NCBI RefSeq assembly: GCF_003346515.1
Contig: NZ_QQNA01000002.1
Span: 14,705 to 78,704, forward strand
From: Streptomyces corynorhini
GTDB taxonomy: Bacteria; Actinomycetota; Actinomycetes; Streptomycetales; Streptomycetaceae
Length of the DNA: 64,000 nucleotides
Direction of reading: 5' to 3'
Shown piece by piece: positions 42,321-51,371 of this stretch (position 1 is the first letter of the stretch; every line of letters starts with the position of its first letter). The position numbers were made by a program, and so were the translations under genes. A model generated the notes under the pieces. The model saw only the letters and a list, made by a program, of their open reading frames with translations, did not search any database and was not told the DNA's origin.

Positions 42321-42617
42321 TCAGTCGCAGTCGCGGCAGATGGGCTGACCGTTCTTCTCCCTGGCCAGCTGGGAGCGGTGGTGCACGAGGAAGCAGCTCA
42401 TGCAGGTGAACTCGTCGGCCTGACGGGGCAGGACCCGGACGGACAGCTCCTCGTTGGAGAGATCCGCGCCGGGCAGTTCCAGCCCTTCGGCCTGCTCGAA
42501 CTCGTCGACGTCGACCGCTGAGGTCGACTTGTCGTTCCGACGGGCCTTCAGTTCCTCAAGGCTGTCCTGATCGACGTCGTCGTCGGTCTTGCGTGGGGTG
42601 TCGTAATCCGTTGCCAT
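42321..42617 (-). CDS. DUF4193 small zinc-ribbon-like protein
   Basis: A 98-residue acidic protein of the DUF4193 family. The C-terminal CMSCFLVHHRSQLA then CRDCD gives two CXXC pairs, so a metal-binding ribbon is likely. The N-terminal half is charged and probably disordered. ATG at 42617 has a GGGGGAGAGCGAC ribosome site. Function unknown; small, abundant-looking actinobacterial protein. Confidence 0.88.
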   Translation of the reverse strand: MATDYDTPRKTDDDVDQDSLEELKARRNDKSTSAVDVDEFEQAEGLELPGADLSNEELSVRVLPRQADEFTCMSCFLVHHRSQLAREKNGQPICRDCD

Positions 42618-43021
42618 GTCGCTCTCCCCCTCTGGGTGTCTGTGGTGTCTCAGCGCGGGTAACGCGTGAGAGGCCGGACTTGTGCCCGACCTGAGGCGGA
42701 GATTTTGCCTCACATCAAGGTCTGTTACTCAATCGACACCCAGCCGCACTCACGAGGAGTGATCGGCTTCGGGTGGCGAGGGGGACCGTACACGGTCCTC
42801 CTGTCGTGCATCACGGGCGCCACCCCGTGTACTTCCCGTGATCCCGACCCCCGGAAACCCGGACTTTACCGGCCTTCCGAGGAAGGCTTGATCACGCAGA
42901 GTGGAGGGGCGGGAATTCGACCCTGTGATCGATCACACACATCCACGCCGGGAAATGGTCCGGAAAATTCCGCGTAAAGCGAACAAAGCGATTCACCGTC
43001 CCTATCACTGCGCGCAGTCTC
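42618..43021. promoter_or_regulatory. 404-bp gene-free stretch with palindromes
   Basis: This is the 5' region of the DUF4193 gene and the 3' side of cutS. It is less GC-rich than the coding DNA. Two perfect inverted repeats stand out: TGTGATCGATCACA at 42924-42937 and GGACCGT-AC-ACGGTCC at 42783-42798. Either could be an operator. The first resembles a CRP half-site pair, but its spacer is two bases too short. No gene seen. Confidence 0.4.
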
Positions 43022-44260
43022 TCAGACCGGGAGAGTGACCCGCATCATGAGCCCTCCCCCCTCGCGGGGTTCCGCGAAGATCCGCCCGCCGTGCGCGCGG
43101 GCCACGGAGCGGGCGATCGACAGGCCGAGGCCCACTCCCTTGTCGCTCCCGGTCCGCTCCGTCCGCAGCCGCCGGAACGGCTCGAACAGATTGTCGATCT
43201 CGTACGCGGGAACGACGGGACCGGTGTTCGATACCACCAGGACCGCCTGGCCCTGCTGGGACTCGGTGGTGACCTCCACCCATCCCCCTTCCGCGATGTT
43301 GTACCGGACCGCGTTCTGCACCAGGTTCAGGGCGATCCGCTCCAGCAGGACACCGTTGCCCTGGACCACCGCGGGCACCCGCTCCCCGCGGATCTCCACC
43401 CCCTTCGCCTCCGCCTCGGACAGCGCCTGGTCCACCGCGCGCGTGGCCACCTCGGCGAGGTCGACCGGTTTGCGCTCCACGATCTGGTTGTCGCTGCGCG
43501 CCAGCAGCAGCAACCCCTCCACCAGCTGTTCGCTGCGCTCGTTGGTGGCCAGCAGGGTCTTGCCGAGCTGCTGCAGCTCCACCGGGGCCCCCGGATCGGA
43601 GAGATGGACCTCCAGCAGGGTGCGGTTGATCGCCAGCGGGGTGCGCAGCTCGTGCGAGGCGTTGGCGACGAACCGCTGCTGCGCGGTGAAGGCCCGCTCC
43701 AGGCGCTCCAGCATCTCGTCGAAGGTGTCGGCCAGCTCCTTCAGCTCGTCGTCCGGGCCGTCCAGTTCGATCCGGCGCGCCAGGTCGGAGCCGACCACCC
43801 GGCGGGCGGTGCGGGTGATGCGGCCGAGCGGCGACAGGACCCGGCCCGCCATCGCGTACCCGAAGGCGAAGGCGATGACACTCAGCCCGACCAGCGCGAA
43901 GAGCGAGCGGCTGAGCAGATCGTCCAGGGCCTGCTGGCGCTGGTGGTTGACGCAGGCGTTCATCGCCACGTTGAACTGCTCGGGCGGCGCCGACTCGGGG
44001 AAGTTGCAGACGTCGCTGCTGACCTTGCCGCTCACGATCTTGAACGGCAGCTCGCTGCCCACGTGCAGCGCCTGCGCGGCCAGCAGATAGATGATCGAGA
44101 GCAGCAGGATGCCGGCGATCAGGAACATCCCGCCGTAGAGCAGCGTGAGCCGTATCCGGATGGTCGGTCGCACCCACGGCAGGCTCTGCTCGGGCCTTCT
44201 GGGGTCCCAGGTGGGCTTCGGGGGCGCGGTGGGCGGCGCCGGGGTGGTGGCCACGGGCAT
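43022..44260 (-). CDS. cutS: CutS sensor histidine kinase
   Basis: A 412-residue membrane kinase. Transmembrane helices lie at about 40-62 and 120-142, flanking a small extracellular loop with Cys85 and Cys103. HAMP follows (about 143-195), then the HisKA box FVANASHELRTPLAI and a HATPase domain with N box LNLVQNAVRYN and G box DKGVGLGLSIARSVARAHGG. From memory, this Cys pair is the signature of the CutS disulfide/envelope-redox sensor of Streptomyces. The ATG overlaps the cutR stop by one base. It phosphorylates CutR. Confidence 0.88.
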   Translation of the reverse strand: MPVATTPAPPTAPPKPTWDPRRPEQSLPWVRPTIRIRLTLLYGGMFLIAGILLLSIIYLLAAQALHVGSELPFKIVSGKVSSDVCNFPESAPPEQFNVAMNACVNHQRQQALDDLLSRSLFALVGLSVIAFAFGYAMAGRVLSPLGRITRTARRVVGSDLARRIELDGPDDELKELADTFDEMLERLERAFTAQQRFVANASHELRTPLAINRTLLEVHLSDPGAPVELQQLGKTLLATNERSEQLVEGLLLLARSDNQIVERKPVDLAEVATRAVDQALSEAEAKGVEIRGERVPAVVQGNGVLLERIALNLVQNAVRYNIAEGGWVEVTTESQQGQAVLVVSNTGPVVPAYEIDNLFEPFRRLRTERTGSDKGVGLGLSIARSVARAHGGRIFAEPREGGGLMMRVTLPV

Positions 44261-44913
44261 CAGATCCGGTAGCCGGAGCCGGGCACGGTGACGATGACGG
44301 GCGGCTCGCCGAGCTTGCGGCGCAGCGTCATCACCGTCACCCGTACGACGTTGGTGAAGGGGTCGGTGTTCTCGTCCCACGCCTTCTCCAGCAGCTGTTC
44401 GGCCGAGACGACCGCGCCCTCGCTGCGCATCAGGACCTCCAGGACGGCGAACTCCTTGGGAGCGAGCTGGATCTCCTTGCCGTCGCGGAAGACCTCGCGC
44501 CGGTTGGGGTCGAGCTTGATCCCGGAGCGTTCCAGTACGGGGGGCAGCGGCACCGTCGTACGGCGGCCGAGGGCCCGAACCCGGGCGGTCAGCTCACTGA
44601 AGGCGAAGGGTTTGGGCAGATAGTCGTCCGCGCCCAGCTCCAGCCCCTCGACCCGGTCGCTGACGTCACCTGAGGCGGTGAGCATGAGGACACGGGTGGG
44701 CATGCCCAGCTCGACGATCCGGCGGCAGACGTCGTCACCGTGGACGACGGGCAGGTCACGGTCGAGCACCACCACGTCGTAATCGTTGACGCCGACCCGC
44801 TCCAGGGCCGCCCCTCCGTCGTACACGACGTCTACGGCCATGGCCTCCCGGCGCAGTCCGGTGGCCACCGCATCGGCGAGCAGCTGCTCGTCCTCGACGA
44901 CGAGTACGCGCAC
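44260..44913 (-). CDS. cutR: CutR response regulator
   Basis: A 217-residue OmpR-family regulator. The receiver has VVEDE, Asp51 in VVVLDRDLP and Lys in YLPKPFA. The winged-helix effector (about 120-217) has APKEFAVLEVLMRSEGAV and TVMTLRRKLGEPP. Partner is the adjacent CutS. The pair sits beside the ferrochelatase and inositol-phosphatase genes, as in the conserved Streptomyces order, which supports the name. No autoregulatory site was identified. Confidence 0.9.
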   Translation of the reverse strand: MRVLVVEDEQLLADAVATGLRREAMAVDVVYDGGAALERVGVNDYDVVVLDRDLPVVHGDDVCRRIVELGMPTRVLMLTASGDVSDRVEGLELGADDYLPKPFAFSELTARVRALGRRTTVPLPPVLERSGIKLDPNRREVFRDGKEIQLAPKEFAVLEVLMRSEGAVVSAEQLLEKAWDENTDPFTNVVRVTVMTLRRKLGEPPVIVTVPGSGYRI

Positions 44914-45247
44914 GTCGTTCTTCCTTCCTCTGGGCCCGTCACCCGTGATCAGGGCAGGTTGTAGCAGTGCATGTGCGGCCCCATCCTGCCCGTATCGGCC
45001 ATAAACCGGCGGTAAGACGATGCCGGTGACCTGCGGCGGCCGGGAATGGAGTGGATTTGTTGAGGTGTTGAGGTTTCTCGGAGGCAGCGGCCGGGGAAGA
45101 CGACTTCACACCCGAGATCACGCCCTGTCTGTGGCTTGCCACACCCTTGTCCGGCCCCCGGACGGCTGTCCTCCAGTAGACAGAGGGCCTCTGATCTTCC
45201 CGCCGTCGGCACACCCCCGTGCCACTGACCCACGACGAGGGGGCGCA
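44914..45247. other. 334-bp divergent intergenic region
   Basis: It separates cutR (-) from the small gene at 45248 (+) and must hold both promoters. No hairpin or operator stands out and no further gene is seen. Confidence 0.5.
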
Positions 45248-45424
45248 ATGGACGCGTTCACCGCCGGGCTTCTTCAGCGCATAAAGGCCACGGAGACCGA
45301 TCTGACCCATGCCCGCGAGACGGGCGACGACTTCCTCGCGGATGTCGAACAGGAGGAGCTGGAAGACCTGCGTCGGCTCGCCGCCGAGCACGGAGTGGAG
45401 GTCGGCGCCGCCAGCGGCGCCTGA
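45248..45424 (+). CDS. Conserved 58-residue protein, unknown function
   Basis: A small, highly charged, helical protein (MDAFTAGLLQRIKATETDLT, then acidic repeats ending ASGA). It looks like a single long amphipathic helix or short coiled coil (residues 5-50). ATG at 45248 is preceded by GAGGGGGCGCA. It lies alone between cutRS and the inositol-phosphatase gene, followed by a terminator at 45585-45625. No function is known to me. Confidence 0.65.
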   Translation: MDAFTAGLLQRIKATETDLTHARETGDDFLADVEQEELEDLRRLAAEHGVEVGAASGA

Positions 45425-45584
45425 TCCGGACACCCCGCGCCCGCCCCCGGTGCGAGCGACCGGGACGGCGAGCGAGCAGGACCAGCACAGCGAGAGCCGC
45501 AGTCGATACCTGAGACGGACATCAGCAGTCGGACATCAGTAGTCGGATATCAGCGCGGACGAACGTACGAATATCCGATACGGA

Positions 45585-45625
45585 GAAGGGCCCTGGCGCC
45601 GAGGGGACGGCACCGGGGCCCTTTC
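45585..45625 (+). terminator. Terminator hairpin after the 58-codon gene
   Basis: Arms 45585-45600 and 45609-45625 pair through a GGGCCC core with one wobble and one mismatch. The 3' arm ends in CTTTCCC. It can also serve the convergent inositol-phosphatase gene. Confidence 0.7.
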
Positions 45626-45656
45626 CCGTGTCCGGGGTCACGGGGTACGGAGTCAC

Positions 45657-45710
45657 GGTGTACGGGGTGTCGCGGTGTACGGGGTGTCAACGGAGTACGA
45701 GGTGTCGCGG
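45657..45710. repeat. Short tandem repeat, 17-bp unit
   Basis: The 15-mer GGTGTACGGGGTGTC occurs at 45657-45671 and 45674-45688, with a third imperfect copy to about 45710 and looser copies before. It lies just beyond the stop of the leftward inositol-phosphatase gene. Confidence 0.7.
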
Positions 45711-45719
45711 GCGCCCGGC

Positions 45720-46535
45720 TCAGTCGTGCCAGGCGCCGTACTCCTCCAGCAGCTCCAGCAGGGGCTCGAAGACGCCTGGCGGGGCCGCCACGGTGAGATC
45801 GAAGCCGGGAGGTGTCCCCGGCCGCCCCCCGGTGCGCGCGCCCGCCTCGCGGGCGATCAGGGCTCCGGCGGCCAGGTCCCAGGGGTGCAGCCCGCGCTCG
45901 TAGTAGCCGTCCAGCCGGCCGGCCGCGACGTCGCAGAGGTCGATGGCCGCCGAGCCGCCGCGCCTGATGTCCCTGAGCCGCGGGATCAGCCGCTGGGCGA
46001 CGTCCGCCTGGTGGGCGCGGACGGTGGTGACGTAGTTGAAGCCGGTGGACACCAGCGTGCGCTCCAGTGGAGGCGCCGGACGGGTCGCGAGCCCGCGGTC
46101 GCCGAGGAAGGCCCCGCCGCCAAGCACGGCGCGGAACGTCTCGCCGCGCATCGGTGCCTCGACGACGCCGACGAGGGTCTCGCCGTCCCGCTCGGCGGCG
46201 ATGGAGACGGCCCAGGTGGGCAGCCCGTAGAGGTAGTTGACCGTGCCGTCCAGCGGGTCGATGACCCAGCGGATCCCGCTGCTCCCGGCCGAGCTGGCGC
46301 CCTCCTCGCCGAGGAAGCCGTCGTCGGGGCGGTGCTCGGCGAGGTAGCCGGTGATCAGCTTCTCGGCGGCGATGTCCATCTCGGTGACGACGTCGATGGG
46401 GCTGGATTTCGTGGCGGCCACGGCGAGATCGTCGGGCCGGCCGTCGCGCAGCAGGGCGCCTGCCCGGCGCGCCGCCTCCAGGGCGAGGCCGAGCAGTTCT
46501 GCGGTGAGGGCCGGGTCGGGCGGTGCGTCGGTCAC
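45720..46535 (-). CDS. Inositol monophosphatase family protein
   Basis: A 271-residue Mg2+-dependent phosphatase of the IMPase/FIG superfamily. Metal-site motifs are EEGASS (Glu), WVIDPLDGTVNY (DPLDGT) and GLHPWDLAAGALI (WD). The family hydrolyses inositol phosphates, histidinol phosphate or similar; the exact substrate is uncertain. GTG at 46535 has AAGGAG seven bases upstream. It lies 11 bases after the ferrochelatase stop and is co-transcribed with it. Confidence 0.88.
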   Translation of the reverse strand: MTDAPPDPALTAELLGLALEAARRAGALLRDGRPDDLAVAATKSSPIDVVTEMDIAAEKLITGYLAEHRPDDGFLGEEGASSAGSSGIRWVIDPLDGTVNYLYGLPTWAVSIAAERDGETLVGVVEAPMRGETFRAVLGGGAFLGDRGLATRPAPPLERTLVSTGFNYVTTVRAHQADVAQRLIPRLRDIRRGGSAAIDLCDVAAGRLDGYYERGLHPWDLAAGALIAREAGARTGGRPGTPPGFDLTVAAPPGVFEPLLELLEEYGAWHD

Positions 46536-46546
46536 GGCGGGCTCCT

Positions 46547-47674
46547 TCAGGCGTACGGGCTGTCGGCGCCCGCGGCTGCGGGCTTGGGCGCGCGGGCGGG
46601 GCAGCAGCCGACCGGGCAGAGGTCGTGGCTCGGGCCGAGCGCGCCCAGGGCGCAGCGCTCCGCGGGTTCGCCGCGCTCGGTGGCGGCGCGCTCCAGGACC
46701 AGGTCCCGTACGGCCGCGGCGAAGCGCGGGTCCGCGCCCACGGTCGCCGAGCGGCGGACGGGGAGTCCCAGTTCCGCGGCCTTGGCGGTGGCCTCCGTGT
46801 CGAGGTCGTACAGGACCTCCATGTGGTCGGAGACGAAGCCGATGGGTGCCATCACGACGGCGGGCACGCCCGCGCCGTGCAGTTCCTCCAGGTGGTCGCA
46901 GATGTCCGGCTCCAGCCACGGGATGTGCGGGGCGCCGCTGCGCGACTGGTAGACGAGGCGCCAGGGGTGCTCGACGCCGGTCTCCTCACGGACGATGTCC
47001 ACGATCAGCCGGGCCACGTCCAGGTGCTGGGCCACATAGGCGCCGCCCTCGCCGTGCGCCTCGGCCGGGCCCGAGGTGTCGGCCGCCGCGTCCGGGATGG
47101 AGTGGGTGGTGAAGGCGAGGTGCGCTCCCGCCCGTACGTCCTCGGGCAGGTCGGCGAGGGAGGCGAGCACGCTCCGCGCCATGGGCCGGACGAAGCCGGG
47201 GTGGTTGAAGTAGTGGCGCAGCTTGTCCACCCGGGGCGGTTCGATCCCCTCCGCCGCCAGGGTGGCGAGCGCGCCCGCGAGGTCCTCGCGGTACTGGCGG
47301 CAGCCCGAGTAGGAGGCGTACGCGCTGGTGGCGAGGGTGACGATCCGGCGCCGGCCGTCGGCGGCCATCTCGCGCAGCGTGTCGGTCAGATACGGCGCCC
47401 AGTTGCGGTTGCCCCAGTACACCGGCAGATCGACGCCGTGCTCGGCGAAGTCCTTGCGCAGCGCGTCCAGCAGGGCGCGGTTCTGGTCGTTGATCGGACT
47501 GACGCCGCCGAACAGGAAGTAGTGCTGCCCCACTTCCTTGAGCCGCTCCTCCGGGATGCCCCGGCCCCGGGTCACGTTCCGGAGGAACGGGACCACGTCG
47601 TCCGGGCCCTCGGGGCCTCCGAAGGACAGCAGGAGCAGGGCGTCGTAGGGGGGATTCGCGTGCTGTTCGGGCAT
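46547..47674 (-). CDS. cpfC: Coproporphyrin III ferrochelatase
   Basis: A 375-residue ferrochelatase. Family blocks are visible: [15 protein letters not shown] at the start, FGGVSPIN, the metal-site His in FTTHSIP and the acidic [16 protein letters not shown]. Actinobacteria use the coproporphyrin-dependent heme route, so iron insertion into coproporphyrin III is expected (family knowledge). The C-terminus has [18 protein letters not shown], consistent with the [2Fe-2S] cluster ligands found in actinobacterial enzymes. It is co-transcribed with the inositol-phosphatase gene. The older name is hemH. Confidence 0.93.
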   Translation of the reverse strand: MPEQHANPPYDALLLLSFGGPEGPDDVVPFLRNVTRGRGIPEERLKEVGQHYFLFGGVSPINDQNRALLDALRKDFAEHGVDLPVYWGNRNWAPYLTDTLREMAADGRRRIVTLATSAYASYSGCRQYREDLAGALATLAAEGIEPPRVDKLRHYFNHPGFVRPMARSVLASLADLPEDVRAGAHLAFTTHSIPDAAADTSGPAEAHGEGGAYVAQHLDVARLIVDIVREETGVEHPWRLVYQSRSGAPHIPWLEPDICDHLEELHGAGVPAVVMAPIGFVSDHMEVLYDLDTEATAKAAELGLPVRRSATVGADPRFAAAVRDLVLERAATERGEPAERCALGALGPSHDLCPVGCCPARAPKPAAAGADSPYA

Positions 47675-47820
47675 GTTTCGATCCTGCCATCAGCCCCGTA
47701 CCTCCGGACAGCAGCCCCCGCCCGACGCGGCGTGACAACGGCCGGAAAAAGCGGGCGCGCGCCGTCGCCGGGGGGCCGTAATCTGTACCGGCCAGATTCG
47801 ATCCTTACCGGAGCGTCCCG

Positions 47821-49092
47821 TTGCCCAGTTCCTATCAAGCGATCTTCGCCGCTCCCGGTACCAGGGGATTCAGCGCCGCCGGCCTGCTCGGCCGGATGCC
47901 GCTGGCCATGATGGGCATCGGCATCGTCACGATGATCTCGCAGCTCACCGGGCGTTACGGGCTCGCGGGGGCGCTCTCCGCGACGCTCGCGCTGTCCGCC
48001 GCGGTGCTCGGCCCGCAGATCTCCCGGCTCGTCGACCGGCACGGCCAGGCACGGGTGCTGCGCCCGGCGACCCTGGTCGCGGTCGCGGCCGTCGGCGGAC
48101 TGCTGATCTGTGCCCAGCGCGGCGCCCCCGACTGGACCCTGTTCGTCTTCGCGGCGGGCTCGGGGTGCGTGCCGAGCGTGGGTTCGATGGTGCGGGCGCG
48201 CTGGGCGGAGATCTACCGGGACTCCCCGCGCGAGCTGCACACCGCGTACGCGTGGGAGTCCATCGTCGACGAACTCTGCTTCATCTTCGGTCCGATCATC
48301 TCCATCGGGCTCTCCACGGCCTGGTTCCCGGAGGCGGGCCCGCTGCTGGCGGCCGTGTTCCTGCTCGCCGGGGTGGTCTGGCTGACGGCCCAGCGGGCCA
48401 CGGAGCCCGTACCGCGGCCCAGGGAGGAGCACACCGGCGGCTCCGCGCTGCGCTCGCCCGGTCTGCGGGTCCTGGTGGCCACCTTCACGGCGACCGGGGG
48501 GATCTTCGGGGCGGTCGACGTGGTGACGGTCGCGTTCGCGGAGGAGCGGGGGCACAAGGCGGCGGCCAGCCTGGTACTGGCCGTCTACGCGCTGGGGTCC
48601 TGTCTGGCGGGCGTGGTGTTCGGGCTGCTGCGTCCGACGGGACCGGCCGCCCGGCGGTGGCTGGTGGGGGTCTGCGCGATGGCCGTGAGTATGATCCCCC
48701 TCCAACTGGCCGGGAACCTGCCGTTCTTGGCCGTGGCGCTCTTTGTCGCGGGCCTGTCGATCGCACCCACGATGGTGACCACGATGGCCCTCGTCCAAGC
48801 GCACGTACCGCGCACCAAGCTGACCGAGGGCATGACCTGGACCAGTACCGGGCTCGCGGTGGGCGTGGCGCTCGGCTCGTCGGCCGCCGGGTGGGTGGTG
48901 GACGCCGCCGGGGCGCAGGCGGGGTACGCGGTGCCCGTCGCGGCGGGCGCGGCCGCGGTCGTGGTGGCGTTCCTCGGGTATCGCCGGCTGCGCGGGCCGG
49001 TACCGACGCGAGGAGGGCACGGGGCGGATGACCGGGATTCCGAGGGGCGCGAGCGGAACGACACGGACGAGGCCGGCGAACGCGTGGCGTAA
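47821..49092 (+). CDS. MFS transporter
   Basis: A 423-residue major facilitator protein with about 11-12 transmembrane helices, the loop motif RLVDRHGQARVLRP between helices 2 and 3 and a charged tail after residue 395. It resembles predicted drug or metabolite exporters; no substrate can be named. The TTG start (LPSSYQAIF) follows GGAGCG after five bases. It runs divergent from the ferrochelatase gene (146 bases between starts) and overlaps the next gene by 65 bases, so the two are coupled. Confidence 0.85.
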   Translation: MPSSYQAIFAAPGTRGFSAAGLLGRMPLAMMGIGIVTMISQLTGRYGLAGALSATLALSAAVLGPQISRLVDRHGQARVLRPATLVAVAAVGGLLICAQRGAPDWTLFVFAAGSGCVPSVGSMVRARWAEIYRDSPRELHTAYAWESIVDELCFIFGPIISIGLSTAWFPEAGPLLAAVFLLAGVVWLTAQRATEPVPRPREEHTGGSALRSPGLRVLVATFTATGGIFGAVDVVTVAFAEERGHKAAASLVLAVYALGSCLAGVVFGLLRPTGPAARRWLVGVCAMAVSMIPLQLAGNLPFLAVALFVAGLSIAPTMVTTMALVQAHVPRTKLTEGMTWTSTGLAVGVALGSSAAGWVVDAAGAQAGYAVPVAAGAAAVVVAFLGYRRLRGPVPTRGGHGADDRDSEGRERNDTDEAGERVA

Positions 49093-50371
49093 CTGGGCGG
49101 GGAACGTCACCGCGCGCCCGGCGCGCGCGCTCTTCCCGGCCTCCGTGGCGGAGGTGACGGCGGCGGTGCGGGCGGCGGCCGGGGAGGGGCTGCGGGTGAA
49201 GGCCGTCGGCACGGGCCACTCCTTCACCGCCGCCGCCGCGACCGACGGGGTGCTGATACGGCCCGACCGGCTGACCGGCATCCGCGCGATCGACCGGGCG
49301 GCGGGGACGGTCACCGTGGCGGCGGGCACGCCCCTCAAGCGGCTCAACGTGGCGCTGGCCGCCGCGGGCCTGTCACTCACCAACATGGGCGACATCATGG
49401 AGCAGACCGTCGCGGGCGCGACCTCCACCGGCACCCATGGCACCGGCCGTGACTCGGCCTCGACCGCCGCCCAGATCGTCGCCCTGGAACTGGTCACCGC
49501 GGACGGCACGCCGCTGCGCTGCTCCGCCGAGGAGAATTCCGACGTCTTCGCGGCCGCGCGGGTCGGTCTCGGCGCGCTCGGGGTGGTGACCGCGATCACC
49601 TTCGCGGTGGAGCCGGTCTTCCTGCTGCGGGCCCGCGAGGAGCCGATGACCTTCGACCGCGTCACGGCCGAGTTCGAGCAGCACGTGGCCGAGAACGAGC
49701 ACTTCGAGTTCTACTGGTTCCCCCACACCGGCAACTGCAACACCAAGCGCAACAACCGCAGCGCGGGTCCCGCCGTCCCGCCCGGCCGGGTCGCGGGCTG
49801 GATCGACGACGAGCTGCTCTCCAACGGCGTCTTCCAGGTGGCTTGTTCACTGGGGCGCGCGATACCGGCGACCATCCCCGCGATCGCCGCGGTCGCCAGC
49901 CGGGCGCTCTCCGCCCGCACGTACACGGACATCCCTTACAAGGTCTTCACCTCGCCGCGCCGGGTGCGCTTCGTGGAGATGGAGTACGCGCTGCCCGAGG
50001 AGGCGGCCGTGGGGGCGCTGCGCGAGGTCAGGGCGATGATCGAGCGCTCCCCGCTGAAGATCGGCTTCCCGCTGGAGATACGTACGGCGCCCGCCGACGA
50101 CATCACGCTCTCGACGGCCTCGGGCCGCCGGACCGTGTACATCGCGGCGCATCTGTACCGGGGGACCCCGCACCGCGCCTACTTCACCGCCGTGGAGCGC
50201 GTCATGACCGCGCACGGCGGCCGGCCGCACTGGGGGAAGATCCACACCAGGGACGCGGAGTATCTGTCCGGGGTCTATCCGCGCTTCGCCGAATTCACCG
50301 CGGTACGCGACCGGCTGGACCCGGACCGCCGGTTCGGGAACGACTATCTGCGCCGTGTGCTCGGAGACTGA
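49028..50371 (+). CDS. FAD-linked sugar-lactone oxidase (ALO/GLO family)
   Basis: A 447-residue oxidoreductase. The N-terminal PCMH-type FAD domain (about 25-200) has VGTGHSFTAAA, in which the His may carry FAD covalently, and ATSTGTHGTGRDS. The C-terminal ALO domain (about 210-447) ends with PHWGKIHTRDAEYL and DPDRRFGND. The family oxidises aldonolactones such as L-gulono- or D-arabinono-1,4-lactone, or alditols. The ATG sits inside the MFS gene (65-base overlap), an unusually long overlap. Substrate not assigned. Confidence 0.88.
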   Translation: MTGIPRGASGTTRTRPANAWRNWAGNVTARPARALFPASVAEVTAAVRAAAGEGLRVKAVGTGHSFTAAAATDGVLIRPDRLTGIRAIDRAAGTVTVAAGTPLKRLNVALAAAGLSLTNMGDIMEQTVAGATSTGTHGTGRDSASTAAQIVALELVTADGTPLRCSAEENSDVFAAARVGLGALGVVTAITFAVEPVFLLRAREEPMTFDRVTAEFEQHVAENEHFEFYWFPHTGNCNTKRNNRSAGPAVPPGRVAGWIDDELLSNGVFQVACSLGRAIPATIPAIAAVASRALSARTYTDIPYKVFTSPRRVRFVEMEYALPEEAAVGALREVRAMIERSPLKIGFPLEIRTAPADDITLSTASGRRTVYIAAHLYRGTPHRAYFTAVERVMTAHGGRPHWGKIHTRDAEYLSGVYPRFAEFTAVRDRLDPDRRFGNDYLRRVLGD

Positions 50372-50417
50372 CCGCGTCCGGCACGGCCGGTACGCCGGGT
50401 TCGCCGGGCCGGTGCGG

Positions 50418-51371
50418 TCATCGGCCGGACGTGTCGGAGGTGCCGGACGTACTCGATGTACCGGACGTGCCGGATGTACCGGAGCCGCTGTCCCGGCCGG
50501 TCGCGCCGCCCTGGGCGGGGCCGTCACTCCCCGTACCGCTTCCCGTGTCGCTCGTCGCCGATCCCGCGCTGCCCGAAGGGGTCGGCGCGGGGTCCGTGCC
50601 GGACGGTCCGGAACCGTCCGTCCCGGCGGTGTCCGACGGACCGGCGGACGGCTCGGCCGACGACCCGGCGCCGCTGTCCTGCCCCGGCCCTGTGGTCGCT
50701 CCGGTGCCGGGCGAGGCGCCGGAGTCCGTGCCCGCGCCGTCCGGCGTCCGCCCCCGGCCGGGCTCCGGCGAGTCCGAGGGGGTGCCCGACGGCGTGGAGC
50801 GGTCGCCGCCGCCGACGACGTGGCCGACGGTGGTGCCCCGGTCGCCGGTCAGGTCCTGACCGGCGATCAGTTCGTATCCGCTGATACCGGCCATCGCGAC
50901 CAGGAAGACGACCGCCGCGGCGAGCACCGGGCGCCGCCGACCGCGGACCCGGGTGCCGTGGGTGGTGGCCGCGCCGAACTCCTCGGGGTCGCCCCCGGCC
51001 GGCCCGGGGTCCGCCCGGGTGAGCGCGGACGCGTCCGGGGGGCCTGGCGGTTCGGGCCGTACGGGGACTTGGCGCCCGCCCGGCCGCGCCTGGACCGTGA
51101 CGACCCGGATCTGCTCACCCGTGCGCCGGAACAGATGCTGGAAGACCGAACCGCCACAGGTGGCGACGACGCTCACGACGCCCGCGCCGATGATCGTGCC
51201 GTACACGCCGAGCCGGGAGGCGAGGACCGCGGCCGTGACGGCGGCGAGCGCGCTGCCCGCGACCTGCGGCACGCTCAGTTCGAGCCGCCGCCCCTCGCCC
51301 GTCTCCCGCACCTCGTCCGCCCGGCCCTCCCCCGCTCCCGTTCGCGTACCGCTGTCCGACCGCTGATCCAT
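50418..51371 (-). CDS. Hypothetical membrane protein with Ser/Gly/Thr-rich tail
   Basis: A 317-residue protein of unknown function. A cytosolic N-terminus leads to a hydrophobic pair (about 35-75), a basic linker with RGRRRP, and a transmembrane helix (VLAAAVVFLVAMAGISGYEL, about 150-170). The last 140 residues are almost only Ser, Gly, Thr, Asp, Pro and Ala, ending in GTSGTSGTSSTSGTSDTSG. The tail is probably outside the cell and could be glycosylated or span the wall. The coding DNA of the tail is slippage-prone. It converges with the oxidase gene. Confidence 0.7.
   Translation of the reverse strand: MDQRSDSGTRTGAGEGRADEVRETGEGRRLELSVPQVAGSALAAVTAAVLASRLGVYGTIIGAGVVSVVATCGGSVFQHLFRRTGEQIRVVTVQARPGGRQVPVRPEPPGPPDASALTRADPGPAGGDPEEFGAATTHGTRVRGRRRPVLAAAVVFLVAMAGISGYELIAGQDLTGDRGTTVGHVVGGGDRSTPSGTPSDSPEPGRGRTPDGAGTDSGASPGTGATTGPGQDSGAGSSAEPSAGPSDTAGTDGSGPSGTDPAPTPSGSAGSATSDTGSGTGSDGPAQGGATGRDSGSGTSGTSGTSSTSGTSDTSGR

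Noticed and set aside
42924-42937. A canonical CRP site
   Set aside because: Half-sites match, but the spacer is four bases instead of six.
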